NCBI GenBank assembly: GCA_026936325.1
Contig: JAPTHN010000015.1
Span: forward strand, 3,498,117 to 3,562,116
Reading direction: 5' to 3'
DNA length: 64,000 nt
DNA from: Platynereis dumerilii
Taxonomy: Eukaryota; Annelida; Polychaeta; Phyllodocida; Nereididae
In this document: piece after piece, positions 44,999 through 57,190 of the stretch
Layout of the letters: every line of letters starts with the position of its first letter
Numbering within the stretch: position 1 is the stretch's first letter
Notes under the pieces: model-generated
Seen by the model: the letters and a program-made list of their open reading frames with translations, nothing else
Told to the model about the DNA's origin: nothing
Database searches by the model: none
Made by a program: the position numbers and the translations under genes

Positions 44999-46869
44999 CA
45001 CAGCGCTCCTGAAGAAACATTGGGGTTAAAAAAATGAACCGAAAGCGGGACCTATACCACCTGAAACTACATGATCACACGAACATTTTAAGGCAAAAAC
45101 GAAAAAAATCTGTTGGGAATTTTTTGAGAAATTCAAGTTTTTAAAAATCTTGTTTATCTCATCACTTGAATACATGTAAAATGGCTTATAATTCAATAAA
45201 CATGCTTGAAATGTGATAAAACCTGTTAGCTTGGCTCTCTAAGGAATTTCAATAAAGTTAAAACAATGAAAAAAAAAATTAGATACTTTTTAAAAGTAAA
45301 TGTGACGTATTGTTTATCACACACTGCATAAATGCAAAAATGCTGAAAACAACCAAATTCTCCATATATCCAGTCTTTGGGTGTTATTAAACAAATTTGT
45401 TATTCTTTATCTGGATATGAAAAGCTTCATACAGCTTTTAAAAAGTGAAAACGCATCTAAAACTGATATTAACAAGACAGGTAAGAATCTTCTGACAGCA
45501 CCGATCATTATTATTTCAGATGGGTTTCTCACTGGCCCATTTAGTTTATATGATACTATCTAAATACAATACTTCAAAAAGAGCAAAGGTGATGCAGGCT
45601 GAAGTATTTGACAGCAATATCTAGAGTGATATCTGAGCCTAAAATAAACATGTGACAATTTAATTTTCTAACATAGGTTTGTGAAAGCAGCTGACATTTT
45701 TCTTCTGCATCTCCATTGGAGGCCTTAATTAGGATAGATATAGTTCAAAATTAAGTACTATTAAATATTGAATGGAATATTCTCAAATCCTCAGACATAA
45801 AACAGGCTATGAAACTAGGCATGGCTGTCCTTGGCTGTGTGCAGAAATTGGGCTTGATGTTTGCTACACTTTTTCAGGTACCTTGCACATGCCTAACTGT
45901 AGTGAACACTAAGTGACTATGGTTGTTGTTTGAATATATATCCTGCGCCTTGAATGGACTTCTTAATCTGAGAATCTCTTAGCATAGAACAGATTTAGGG
46001 AGCTACCAATGCATGCTTGCATGCACAGAATCGTAGAATGCAACAGCTGTAATAGGTCCTAAGTTTTTTGGGCAACATATTCTGCACTGCATAATATTAT
46101 CAAGGCTCGAGAGTTACTCGAGATCAGTAACTGGATAAATTGATTCCCTCAGAGGTTTACTTGCCAATTTTCTCGTTCACAATGAGCAAATGGATGTGAA
46201 CCTGCTTTGTTAAGTCAGTCATTTGGATTTGGAAAGAGCTGTAACAGCTCACTGTGCAATATATTTATAGTAACCATTTTGATAAGGGAGAAGGAAAGCA
46301 GTACCATTCTCCTTTTAACTGAGTCCAGAAACTTTGTGTATTTGTGGTCACCGCTACCTGCATAATAATGTTTGAAAGTTGACAATCTGCTGCAGTCCGC
46401 TTTACCAAACATAATTTTTAGATCCAATTTTCACATTTAAAGCTTTACTTATACATGTCAAGCAAGGTTTGACACTTCTTGACAATAAAGAGTGAAAAAA
46501 GTTAAGAAATGGGTTACTTTCAGTGTTTTTGAATTTTCAAAGTGTGTGATAAACAATATGTCACATTTATTTAAAAAAGTCAAGAAATTTGTTCATTTCA
46601 TTGTTGTAACATGTTTGAAACTCTTGAGGGAGCTAAACTAACATGTTTCATTGTGTTTTCAAGCTTGTTTATTGTATTTTAAGCCATTTTACATGTATTC
46701 AGGTGATGGGATAAACAAGATTTTTAAAAACTTGAATTTCTCAAAAAATTCCCAACAGATTTTTTTTGTTTTTGTCTTAAAATGTTTGAATGATCGTGTA
46801 GCTTCAGGTGGTATAGGTCCCGTTTTCGGTTCATTTTTTTAACCCCAATGTTTCTTCAGGAGCGCTGTG
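44999..46869 (+). mobile_element. CACAG-1 element, copy 3
   Basis: 1,871 bp, perfect CATG duplication (44995-44998, 46870-46873), only 107 bp from the hAT element. Same structure as copies 1 and 2. Confidence 0.9.
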
Positions 46870-48159
46870 CATGGCAACATATTATCTGTAGTTTGTTTCC
46901 CTGGGACATAATGTGTGAACTTGAGCCCTGATTTTGCAGAAATAAAAAAAAAGCCATTTTCACACATTTTGCTGTCCCGAATGCGAGGCATTGCCATCAA
47001 TTCAAATATTGTACCATTGCTCTCATATTCTTACAGTTAGACCGGCAGCCCAGGGGCTCTAGCCTAGTCGAACGAGGTACCACTAACGGAGCATATGGGT
47101 ATAAGGGGAATAATTAGGCGCACCAGAAAACCCATTTCTGGCGCGGCGTATCGGTCGCGTTTACCCCTGGTGGCCATTTTCCAAGATGGCCGCCATAAAA
47201 ATAAGTGCATGCAGTTTTTGGTCTAGATCTTTAATGGCTTATCCTATTTTGATCATTTTTGGGTCAAAATATATGTATTTTAATATTCCCAATGCAATGA
47301 TGTCATAAAACTTTCATTATTGTAAGCGATTCATGCTGTTTTTAAGGATCAAATGCAAAAAAAGTGAAAAATTTGAAAAAAAATCAAGATTCTCTGGCAA
47401 AATAATTCATCATAGTCAATGAATGGTTGGTTTTAGGGCAAAAATAACATCATAAAAAACTTCCTGACATACAGAAATACCAGAAACCATGTCTTATTTG
47501 TTGCTGTGTGACATTTAGTGTTGAAGATATTCCCATTTACATGACTGGTCACGTCAAGTGAGAATTGTGACGTGACGACGTCACGTTTCAGCAGTGGTGC
47601 ATCTTATGTGTCTGATTTAGCATAACTCTCCAACAGCTTATCAGATTTTTATAATTTTTGAGTCAAAATATATATTTTTCAATATGCCCAATCCAATGGT
47701 GATGCCAAAAATAGGAAATCACAAGTATTTTATATTCTTTCTAATGATCATTTGTAAAAAAAATTAAAAAATTAAGGAAAAATTCAGGATTTCCAGGCAA
47801 AACAAGGCATCTTATGACTTGTATTATTGACTTTAGAGTTAAAATGCCACCTTTAATCAATTCCAAATGTTCTAAAATATCAGCAGGTATGCCTATTTTG
47901 TTGCTATGTCATTTTTGGTCTTGATAATATTTACATTTATGTGAGAGACCAGGTCAAGTAAAATTGTGGTGTTGTGACGTTATATTTCCGCAGTGATGCA
48001 TACGTTTGTCTAATTGGATGTAAATCTTAAACATATTATCAAAATTTTGGATCTGCATATTAGCATGGTGCATGTTCTGCTATTATGCAGTTTTGTCAAT
48101 AATAAGTATTAAATTTATGCTTTTTTCATGGTCAAATACAAAAATGTGAAAAAACGCAT

Positions 48160-50440
48160 AAATCGCACATAATTATCATTGGCATTGCTGTTAATTGCCA
48201 TATTGGTTGCAGACTGAAAAATTAAGCCACAAAAAAATCTCACCTATTCCATTCTATTCCTACAACCAACCATGCAATGATTGCATACAATCCCCCATCT
48301 CTTCTTTATCAATGAATGGTCCACCTGCAACACCTGGGAATGGTCCCAAGCTATTGATAATTAGACATGTTTCTTGTAAGGAACACGTCGAATTATCAAG
48401 ATTGGTCCAACACAGATAGGTTACACTTGGCAGCAAAATTATTCAACCCCTTTGATTTCTTCCCAATAGTAAACAGGTTTGTAAAATGAGTGTGATGACA
48501 TCAGAATGTTTCAAATCACAAAAAGTATGATAGCATCACATACCGGACAACATATGCTAAATCAGCTGTGGAGAATAACTAAATCTAGTTGACAGGACTG
48601 GTTCCATTTCACAAATGGGTCAAAACGTTTGAACAACTATTTAACCCTGTGCTCCAATGCTAATCCAATGGCGGCAACGGGGTTGAAACAGTTTTGACAT
48701 TGTTGACCCCTATGCGAAATGCAAACAACCTACCAGGTTCTGGTGCCCTTCCTAACAGTTTGGCATTATGTTGTCTGATACAAATTGATGTTATCCTTTT
48801 CATGATTTGATATATATGCTGATGTCACCACACTCATTTTGCATTTCTCAGCTATTGAATTCAATGGAAAAACATCAAGGGGTTGAATTATTTTGTTGAC
48901 AACTGTAGAGAGTATTTGCCTGGACTATATTCAATACATACTAGTAAGTTTCCCGCAGCTTGGAGGGCACAAAATAGAACACAATAGAAAATGTAGGATT
49001 GCGATAAATTTAGAAAGATAGATAGATAGGCCCAGATTGATTTATTGATTGAAACGGCCGAGATAGGCCGAGATAATCTGATAACAGATAGACAGGGATT
49101 TTTATGAGAGTGTGGGCTGCTGTGGGTCTGAGATTTATCACACGGGGCGGGCTGGGGCAGGCCGGGTTTTTTTTGTTGTTGTTTCACATTCTTAGTGCAG
49201 GTGAGTACACATCTCCATTTATGCAATCACAATAAGAGAATGGAAGTTGTGGTGGGAAATTTGAAATTTGAGCATTTTCAGAATGTCTTTTGGGCCCTGA
49301 CTTGGCCACTTTGTTCGGAGATGTTTGGAGTCAAGAAATAAGTATAACTTGATTATACAGCATGTATCTGGCATAGTTATGAATCGCAGGCATGTTGTAA
49401 TTTGGACAAGACTTCCTTTGCTTTGAATCTTGATTGGATGCACCGTTAAAAAATTATGTGAATTGTGTTTGTGTATGCAAATTAGCTTTCTACCGTTTTG
49501 TAAATCATGTGTGTTGTGTTCTGTGTATGAAATGAGCTGACCTGGAACTATGTCATGGTGACATTTGGATGTTTATTGCTCAGTTTACTGACCTAGAAAT
49601 TTATGTTATCATAAAACTAGGTCACAGGAGATGAGATTTCAATAGTTATACAAATTTCCAAGTATTTCAGTTAAATATAATGTAGGATGTATTGATGGAT
49701 AGAAGAATTATCGACAGATTGCTAGCTAGATAAATGGATAGATAAATACTGCTAGATATATAGCATGGCTGGAAACATAGGGAATTCGGGCATGTATTGC
49801 CTGGAAATATCTTAATCTCACTTAAAAGTTTTGAAAAAAAGGTCCAAGTTTCTGACTTGGAAATATGGAGGCTTGATTCGCGAGAATTCATGGGCATTGG
49901 GCAATGTTATCGTATTTCATCAAATTGCTTTGAAATTCATATTTTTTCTAGCCCTGGACAGATAGAATGGATGGATTTTATGAATTAGATAGATTGCACC
50001 ACCCGGAGAATCTATCCTAGACAAATAGGTTTGATATGTCAAATTATCATAAATTCACATAATGCTTTCAGATTCAACAATGTCTAGAGACTCTAGTTCG
50101 ATTCACATCTTCACAGCCAATTTTGACCCTAATTTTGAGGTATCACACTCAATCTTTACATCAATCAGCATGATATCCATGCAGATCTGGATCTATCCAG
50201 AAGTGATAACTTTCTGGGCCTTACGGTTGAGCTTCAGCGGCCATTTTCCTAAAAGTCTGGAAGTTAAACATGAATTAATCACACGAAGTTGTGCTGATCT
50301 GTTCAGTCTCGGGAGTGGTTTGTTGTATTTAGCAGAGGCTGTGCTGGAGTGGATTGCATGAATTAGATGGATAGATTATAAAGAGCAATAGGATGCAATT
50401 TGGTACTTGTGTTATAATTTGTGACATGGTCCAACATGTC
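48160..50440. other. Interior of long-armed element 3, left part
   Basis: AT-rich and non-coding as far as I can see. Short GATA tracts occur at 49017-49030 and 49735-49745. A frame of about 100 codons at 50062-50361 has no recognisable motif. Confidence 0.4.
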
Positions 50441-50447
50441 CAGGAGG

Positions 50448-50695
50448 GGTTAGGGTCAGCTCAGTTGGTAATGCACTGGTTTGCCAATCACTGGGCCCTG
50501 AAATTGTGATGGAAAGGAATTTCAATCATCCTTTGCGCTTAATTGCTGTGTCCTCCCCTGTAATTACCCCACATAAATACTGGAATTATAGCTCAAATGG
50601 TCTATCCATAGGTCCAAAATATCCATGCCAATCAGACATGGGATTTGAACTCTTTGCAAAGTCTAGATTGATAAACTGAGTTGGTCATTTTGGCA
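50448..50695 (+). mobile_element. tRNA-derived SINE, with a second tRNA-like head at its right on the minus strand
   Basis: The + head is GGTCAGCTCAGTTGGTAATG followed by CACTGGTTTGCCAATCACTG; the A box is good and the B box is lost. The body CCTTTGCGCTTAATTGCTGT corresponds to the body of copies at 3895 and 17315. At 50625-50690 the minus strand reads ACTCAGTTTATCAATC then GAGTTCAAATCCC, an A/B-box pair of a further tRNA-like head. Confidence 0.45.
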
Positions 50696-50949
50696 CTCTT
50701 CAAGTTAGCTGACAGTGGTACACTAATTTACAGGTGTATAGACCAGCATAATTAGTGATAGATAGATTGATGGAGAGATATGGTAGGTACAGCCCTCTAA
50801 GTGCAGCTCTGGGCTCTTACAAGAGTTGATTGATCAGATGGGAGACAGCAGAAGTCCTCACATGCTTCACATTTACCCTGTGTGAGAGATCCTTTAATTG
50901 CCCTACAGACACTGAACAAGCGATTGCCAATTTAATGTCAGATGCGAAC

Positions 50950-51490
50950 TAGAGTTTCCAGCCAGTTAACTGTAACAGTTAACTGTTACAGTTAACTGTT
51001 TGAAATAGCATTGAAATGACATTTGAGTCAACTGAACAGTTAACTGTTAATCTAACAGTTAACTGTTTTATCATAGTAACAGTTTTAAGGCTATTTAACT
51101 TTTTTGACTAAAGATGAATTAAGCACTTAATATTATGTCAAAACTTATAAATGGCACACTAAGAATGTTAAAATTGTGATAATCAAGTCAATATTGTTCA
51201 TATTTATCATTGGAAAATCATGATCATAGTCTTGTTAACGACCTGTTGTTATTTGTTTATGCAGTGAAAAGTGAATCATCTGTAGTGTTTGCATTTTTTC
51301 CATCCAAAAATATAGTTAAACAAGCAGAAGAGGTCAAAGCTAGTTATTGGCTCATATTTGCTATCTTGAGGCATTAAATTAGTCAATCCCACCAAACCTA
51401 TAACTCGCATAACAGTTAACTTGCAGTTAACTGTTAACTGTTAAGAAATTAAACAGTCATACTGTTTGGCAAGTAAAATTGGAAACTCTA
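50950..51490. mobile_element. 541-bp hAT-like MITE rich in CAGTTAACTG
   Basis: The ends TAGAGTTTCCAGCC and TTGGAAACTCTA are inverted, flanked by ATGCGAAC (50942-50949) and ATGCAAAC (51491-51498), an 8-bp duplication with one difference. Both subterminal regions carry arrays of the palindromic word CAGTTAACTGT. Non-coding. Confidence 0.7.
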
Positions 51491-51499
51491 ATGCAAACA

Positions 51500-51632
51500 G
51501 CATTCAGCTGGGGTTTTGCTCATGAAAGTCCGCTGAGTTTTTCTGGTTCCCCACACGGGGTTTCGATGTGAGTTAAAGCCTTCAACGGAGAAGGCAGGAA
51601 TCATAACCGCTCTGCCACCTGGCTGCTCCAAT
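51500..51632 (-). mobile_element. tRNA-derived SINE fragment, minus strand
   Basis: The minus strand reads GGAGCAGCCAGGTGGCAGAG CGGTTATGA, a clear A box of the Ser/Leu tRNA type, then a worn B-box region around CATCGAAACCCC. It abuts the target duplication of the MITE at 50950-51490. Confidence 0.45.
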
Positions 51633-51695
51633 GAGAAAGTAAGATCTTTATTGACATGGTTGTATGGAACTAAGCAGGTCTTGGGATATATATAT

Positions 51696-51965
51696 GACAG
51701 CTGGGTGGCCAAGTGTTTTCAGTCCTGAGAGTCTTCTTTGCCTGGGTTCGAATCTTGGGCAGACAATTTAGAATATTTTCAATGTACTCTCAAGATCAAA
51801 GTCCCAGGTTGATGTCATTCAGATGAGATGTTAAATCATTGGCCCTTTCAATCTTTTTCAAATGGAGTAAACGTGTAACGTGTAGGCCTAGAGGACATTT
51901 GCTCTATCTGCCATCTCATTGATCAATCTAAGGACCCACTCCTCTTAAATGGCTGCACATGTGCA
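51696..51965 (+). mobile_element. tRNA-derived SINE ending in a TATC array
   Basis: The head GACAGCTGGGTGGCCAAGTG is a Ser/Leu-type A box. GGGTTCGAATC at 51746-51756 is a near-perfect B box. The body runs to the (TATC)n tract at 51965. The acceptor ends do not pair, so it is a SINE rather than a tRNA gene. Confidence 0.55.
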
Positions 51966-52085
51966 TACCATATTTATCTATCTGATATCTATCTATCTAT
52001 ATCTATCTATTTAGATCTATCTATATCTATGTAATATCTATCTATCTAATATCTATCTATCTAATATCTATCTATCTATTTATCA
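51965..52085 (+). repeat. TATC microsatellite
   Basis: (TATC)n interrupted by TAATATC and TATA steps, directly 3' of the SINE. Confidence 0.85.
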
Positions 52086-53524
52086 ATGTCTTCAGAACCA
52101 TATCTATCTGAATAGTTATACTTATAGCAGTGCTGGACAAATTATCTGCTGGATTCAGAGGATTTGAACTAACACAACACGCCACCTCCATTTAGCAACC
52201 CGTAGATTCTTGTTGGATTTTACCACTGAAAAAGATACAGCATAAACTACTTAAAATTGACAAATTGTCCTAAAACTATTAAATATGGCATGCATAAATA
52301 TACGTATATAAATTTAAAATTATAAAAATCTGATATGTTTCAATGATTCACACCTGAAAAGACAAATGTATGCAAAACTGCGGAAATATCATGTCACAAA
52401 GTCACAATTTTACTTGACCTGGTTGCTCGCAAAAATGCAAATATCTTCATCGCCGAAAGTGACAAAGCAACAAATCAGACATACTTGCTGATATTTTGGA
52501 ACATGTGAAATTGATGAAAGGTGGCATATTTTTACTCTAAAATTAACATTACAATCATCAAGTGGCCAACCAGCAGCAACAATATTTTTTGGTCTTTGGT
52601 GGGTCTCCTCATCATCTGTATTTACAACTCATCTCATGTCGTTATCATACTCTATACCTTTTTATAATAATACAATGTTAGTCAAATGATGATGATGAAA
52701 TAAAATAATTTTTTCTGTCTGCCTGTGTGTCAAAGTCAATAATGCAAGTCATAAGCCTTGCTTTGCCTAGAAATCCCAAATTTTTCACATTTTTGACAAA
52801 TGATCAATTGATCATAAGAAACAATATAAAATACTCATAATTTCTTCATTTTGGCATCACCATTGGATTGGGCATATTGAAAAATATATAATTTGACACA
52901 AAAATGATAAAAATCTGATAAGCTGTTGGAGAGTTATGCTAAATCAGACACATAAGATGCACCACTGCTGAAACGTGACGTCGTCACGTCACAATTCTCA
53001 CTTGACGTGACCAGTCATATAAATGGGAATATCTTCATCACTAAATGTCACACAGCAACAAATAAGACATGGTTTCTGGTATTTCTGTATGTCAGGAAGT
53101 TTTTTATGATGTTATTTTTACCCTAAAACCAACCATTCATTGACTATGATGAATTATTTTGCCAGAGAATCTTGATTTTTTTCCAAATTTTTCACTTTTT
53201 TTGCATTTGATCCTTAAAAACAGTATGAAACGCTTATAATTTTGAAATTTTTATGACATCATTGCATTGGGAATATTGAAATACATATATTTTGACCAAA
53301 AAATTATCAAAATCGGATAAGCCATTAAAGATCTAGACCAAAAACTGCATGCACTTATTTTTATGGCGGCCATCTTGGAAAATGGCCACCAGGGGTAAAC
53401 GCGACCGATACGCCGCGCCAGAAATGGGTTTTCTGGTGCGCCTAATTATTCCCCTTATACCCATATGCTCCGTTAGTGGTACCTCGTTCGACTAGGCTAG
53501 AGCCCCTGGGCTGCCGGTCTAAGT

Positions 53525-54185
53525 AACTTAGAGTTCTTGAGAGGAGTGTGGTCCCAGGATTTCAGCTCTCTTCGATTGAAACCCAATCCGGTGGGGAGCT
53601 TGAAAGAGAAGAAGGTTGATAGAAATTGCACGCTACCACAGTTTTTCAAAATGTGCCTCCTGTCATAATGCCATCTCAAAATTAAATCCAAGAGTAGAAA
53701 CATATTACTGAGATGCCCACCTGAACTTCATGCAAGAATGAGACTGATTGGATAAGAACTCACTGAGTTGTGCCTCAAGAGCCAAAGATTGTGAAGTTTT
53801 TTCTTGACCACCCTGTATGTGAAAAAATTCCTGAGGAACTTCTGGACGTTTTTTATGCTGGCTTCTAGAACTTTAGGACAAGATTTGTTATAGTACAGTA
53901 TTGGCTCTGCAGCCAGCATACTATACTCGTTGCCCCATACTGAAAAGTGTCAACCGGTTTGGTCCCCACCATTTAGTAATATCAGCTAGAGCATTACAAA
54001 ATATCTTATGATCACAAATACTTAATATTGTTGCATTAATGTATAAGTACACCTGCCACTCATTAATCGACCAATTGGTGCAGATACAATTGTTTCAGGA
54101 CCTGAAATAAATGGGGGTGAGTTGTGACAATTGGGGGGTGAATAGTAATGAGAGCAGTTTGTTCTATTTATAGGTCCAATTTCTG
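53525..54185. other. Intergenic DNA with a short dispersed repeat
   Basis: TTTATGCTGGCTTCTAGAAC and GGACAAGATTTGTTATAGTA (53853-53900) match 62560-62608 (TTTATGCAGGCTTCTTGAAC...). No gene recognised. Confidence 0.4.
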
Positions 54186-55345
54186 GGTGGCACATCCTTG
54201 GGATGATTAACAGACTGTTAGTGACTAACTGGCAGTTAACGACTAACAAACAGTTAGTGAATCAACAACAGTTAGTGCTTACTAACAGTAAGTGACTAAC
54301 AACAGTGACTTACTAACAGTAGTGACCAACTGATGAACAACAGTTAGGGACAAACTGACTAACAGTCAGGGATTAGCAGTTAGTAACTTACTAACAGTTA
54401 CTTGCTAACAGTTAAGGACTAGCTGACTTACATGACTAACTAACAGTTAGTGACTGACTAACAGTCGGTGACTGACCAACAGTTGGTGACTGACTAACAG
54501 TTATTGACTAACAGTTAGTGACTAACAGTTAGTGACTAACAGTTAGTGACAATTAGTGACTAATTAACAGTTTTTGACTAACCGTTTTTGACTAAATAAC
54601 AGTTTTTGGCTAACAGTTTTTAACTAACTAACTGTTTATGACTAACCAACAGTTTTTAACTAACCATTTTTGACTCAGTTTTTGACTACCAACAGTTTTG
54701 ACTACAAATAGTTTTTGACTAACTAACAGTTTTTGACTAAATAACAGTTTTTTTTACTGACAAACAATTTTTGACTACTAACAGTTTTTGACTAACTAAC
54801 CATTTTGACTAACAGTTTTTGACTACTAACAGTTTTTGACTACAAATAGTTTGACTAACTAACAGTTTTTGACTAACTTGCAGTTTTTGATTGAATAACA
54901 GTTTTTGACTACTAACAGTTTTGACTAACTAACCATTTGACTTAAAATTTTTGACTACTAGCAGTTTTTGACTACAAACAGTTTTTGACTAACTAACAGT
55001 TTTTGACTAACTAGTTGTCTTTGACTGACTAACAGCTTTTGACTAATTAACAGTTTTACTGACTTACAGTTTTGACTACTAACAGTTTTGACTAAATAAC
55101 ACTTTCTCACTAACAGTTTTTGACTAACTAACAGTTTTTGACTAACTAACAGGTTTTGACTAATAGTTTTTGACAGTTTGTGACTAAATAACATATTTAG
55201 TGACTAACAAATTGTAACTACCAAAACAACGGACTTAATGACTAACAGGTAGTGACTAACTGATGAACAACAGTAAGGGATGCCTGATTAACAGTTAGGG
55301 ATTGACAGTCATATATAGTGACTCACTAATTAATAGTGAGTCATA
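54186..55345 (+). repeat. TTAGTGACTAAC / TTTTTGACTAACTAACAG minisatellite
   Basis: About 1.15 kb of a degenerate 12-20-bp unit. Outer portions use AACAGTTAGTGACTAAC; the centre (about 54545-55190) uses AACAGTTTTTGACTAACT. This gives a central, younger expansion inside an older array. The flanks AGGTCCAAT (54171) and ATTGAACCT (55347) are weakly inverted, recalling the other two minisatellite elements, but the match is too short to be sure. Confidence 0.8.
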
Positions 55346-55964
55346 TTGAACCTATGCTCCCCCATATGAACTTGCCAACTCCAGCTAAACTGTCACAGGA
55401 ATAAAAATAACAGTCAATACAATACACAAGTTAGTGTAGATCAGCAGAGCAGGTATAAGAAGCTATAAGAGGATTTATAGATGAACCCATGATATATGTG
55501 TTCCAGACCTAGTTAGTGAGAGATATAGAAAAAGTATAGTTGGTGTCTCCGGAGTATCGCATGCCCCCTTGGGATGAAGAGATAGAGAGGGTGAGAGATA
55601 GACAGATAGACAGATAGATAGATAGATCTATCATGGGTTCATCTATAATTCCTCTTATAGCTTCTTATACCATATCATTGGTTCATCTGTAGTTTCTCTT
55701 ATACCATAATTTAAAATTCTTTTGGCAAAACATACTCTTACTGTAAATTTTGAAATCGTAATCACTACAGCCAGCATATATCTTTTTTTTCAAAAAGATT
55801 TTCTTGTTTATTGTTCAAATGGTGTCACCCAGAGATGAATGCATTTCCTTATCAATTGTTTTATGTACAGCTTTGAAAACCGTCAATTCAACAAGGTCTC
55901 ATTAAAGACACTCAATTTGTAGTCAAACTGCTAGTTCCTCTTGACAGGTGTCTTAAAAAAGAAA
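55346..55964. repeat. Hairpin with GATA tract
   Basis: TATAAGAAGCTATAAGAGGA and TTATAGATGAACCCATGATA (55452-55496) pair with TATCATGGGTTCATCTATAA and TCCTCTTATAGCTTCTTATA (55629-55670). A (GATA)n tract lies in the loop at 55596-55628. The right part is unassigned AT-rich DNA. Confidence 0.55.
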
Positions 55965-56150
55965 TCAATTAATCTACCTTCCTAAGCCATAAATCATCGC
56001 CTTGATTCAGCAGGCCAGACAATCGGCCAAGGATATTGCCAAGCCAATGATGTGCCTTGCTGGGAAATTTGCTAACACCTCATTTGTCAATGTTGACTGT
56101 CATGATATAGGTATCTCATTAGCATTCAGCTACATTCCACAGGCATAACA
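55965..56150 (+). repeat. Dispersed repeat R2, copy A
   Basis: Matches 61915-62089 in the same orientation: AGCCAATGATRTGCC, GGGAAATTTGC, AACACCTCATTTGYCAATG and TTGACTGTCATG are shared. Family unknown; non-coding. Confidence 0.55.
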
Positions 56151-56559
56151 ACCAAGAACGATTTCAAATGTACGCTGAAATATCTTGGCCCCCTGTTTTA
56201 ATTTAATAACACCACCATATAAAATAGCAATAATAAGCAAATGATACCTAAATGGTGCCTAATATGTCAATTCATTCATTTTTCCTGTATCTCTTTGATA
56301 TGCTTTTAAATTGTTCAAAGTAATATGCATTACAGGTCAAAATACCTTCATTGATGCTGCACACACTAAGTAAAAATGAACAGCATTGATTCGTGACATG
56401 CATTGACCAAACACTATTTTCTGTGCGCACACTAACACTACAAATATGGTTGTGCTTTAAACAATATATTAGTGCAAAAACATTGCAAACATTTCTTAGT
56501 ATACATCAATTATACCGCAAATCAAAATATTGGGTAGAATCGGCATATATTATATTATA

Positions 56560-57190
56560 TTTTGCATCAAAAATTTAAGGCCAATCATGTACCAGGAGAT
56601 CAGTCACATGACAAGCCAATAAATAATGATATTGGTGTCTTAAAAGTGTTATTGGTGTCTGGAGAGTGATATTGGCGTGCCCCTATGCTCTTAGCAGCAA
56701 GAATGCACTTAATTGCCTATTACTTAAGGGAGGGCTGGGGTAGGAGGAAATCTAACTTCTTGAAATGTCAATCTATCATTTTATAAATATGCTCATTGTA
56801 AATAATGGGAAAAATTATATATATGTCATATAAAACAATTTAATATCTTTAGAAAAACCAGCATTTTACAAATATGTTTAAGTTTGAAATTTTTTATTGC
56901 AGAATATAACAAATAGTGGATGTTGAGTCAACCAATATTGAGTTTTATTGGCCTTAGCAGGTAATATTGGTCTCGGCCTACGGCCTCGACCAATATTACT
57001 GCTTCGGCCAATAAAACTCAATATTGGTCTCCTCACCATCCACTATCTATATAATATTCTGCACCAAAATTTGTGAGCCAATCAGATGATGCGAGATCAA
57101 TCACGTGCCACGCCAATAAATAACGATATTGGCGTGTGGAGAGTGTTATTGGCGCCTTAAGGCTATATTGGCGTCCTCAGTGCACCTGCA
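56560..57190 (+). repeat. Dispersed CCAAT-rich repeat, copy 2
   Basis: Second copy of 650-1165, extending about 120 bp further right where GAGCCAATCAGATGATGCGA and CACGTGCCACGCCAATAAAT repeat its own left half. CCAATATTGAG...CTCAATATTGG forms the central fold. Confidence 0.6.

Larger units (their letters stand above)
47038..53521. mobile_element. Long-armed inverted-repeat element 3 (TAG termini, 3-bp target duplication)
   Basis: About 6.5 kb. The arms 47038 to about 48150 and about 52290 to 53521 are reverse complements; the outer 180 bp are almost perfect. Ends are TAGACCGGCAGCCCAGGGGC and its complement, flanked by AGT at 47035-47037 and 53522-53524. CCAAGATGGCCGCCATAAAA lies 125 bp in from each end. 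Each arm holds two diverged tandem units about 430 bp apart (AATATTCCCAATGCAATG and AATATGCCCAATCCAATG). The interior carries SINEs, a hAT-like MITE and TATC arrays; no transposase was found. Confidence 0.8.

Noticed and set aside
20383-46842. Recurrent 60-70-codon frames identical in the three CACAG-1 copies
   Set aside because: Their identity follows from the recent copying of the element. They lack any family resemblance and are no longer than expected by chance in about 1.87 kb.
47038-53521. Polinton-type identity for the long-armed elements
   Set aside because: Polinton ends begin AG with 6-bp duplications and encode a capsid and polymerase. Here the duplication is 3 bp and no such genes are visible.
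54958-55194. VSQKLLVSQKLLV-type frame on the minus strand
   Set aside because: It is a translation of the TTTTTGACTAACTAACAG minisatellite.
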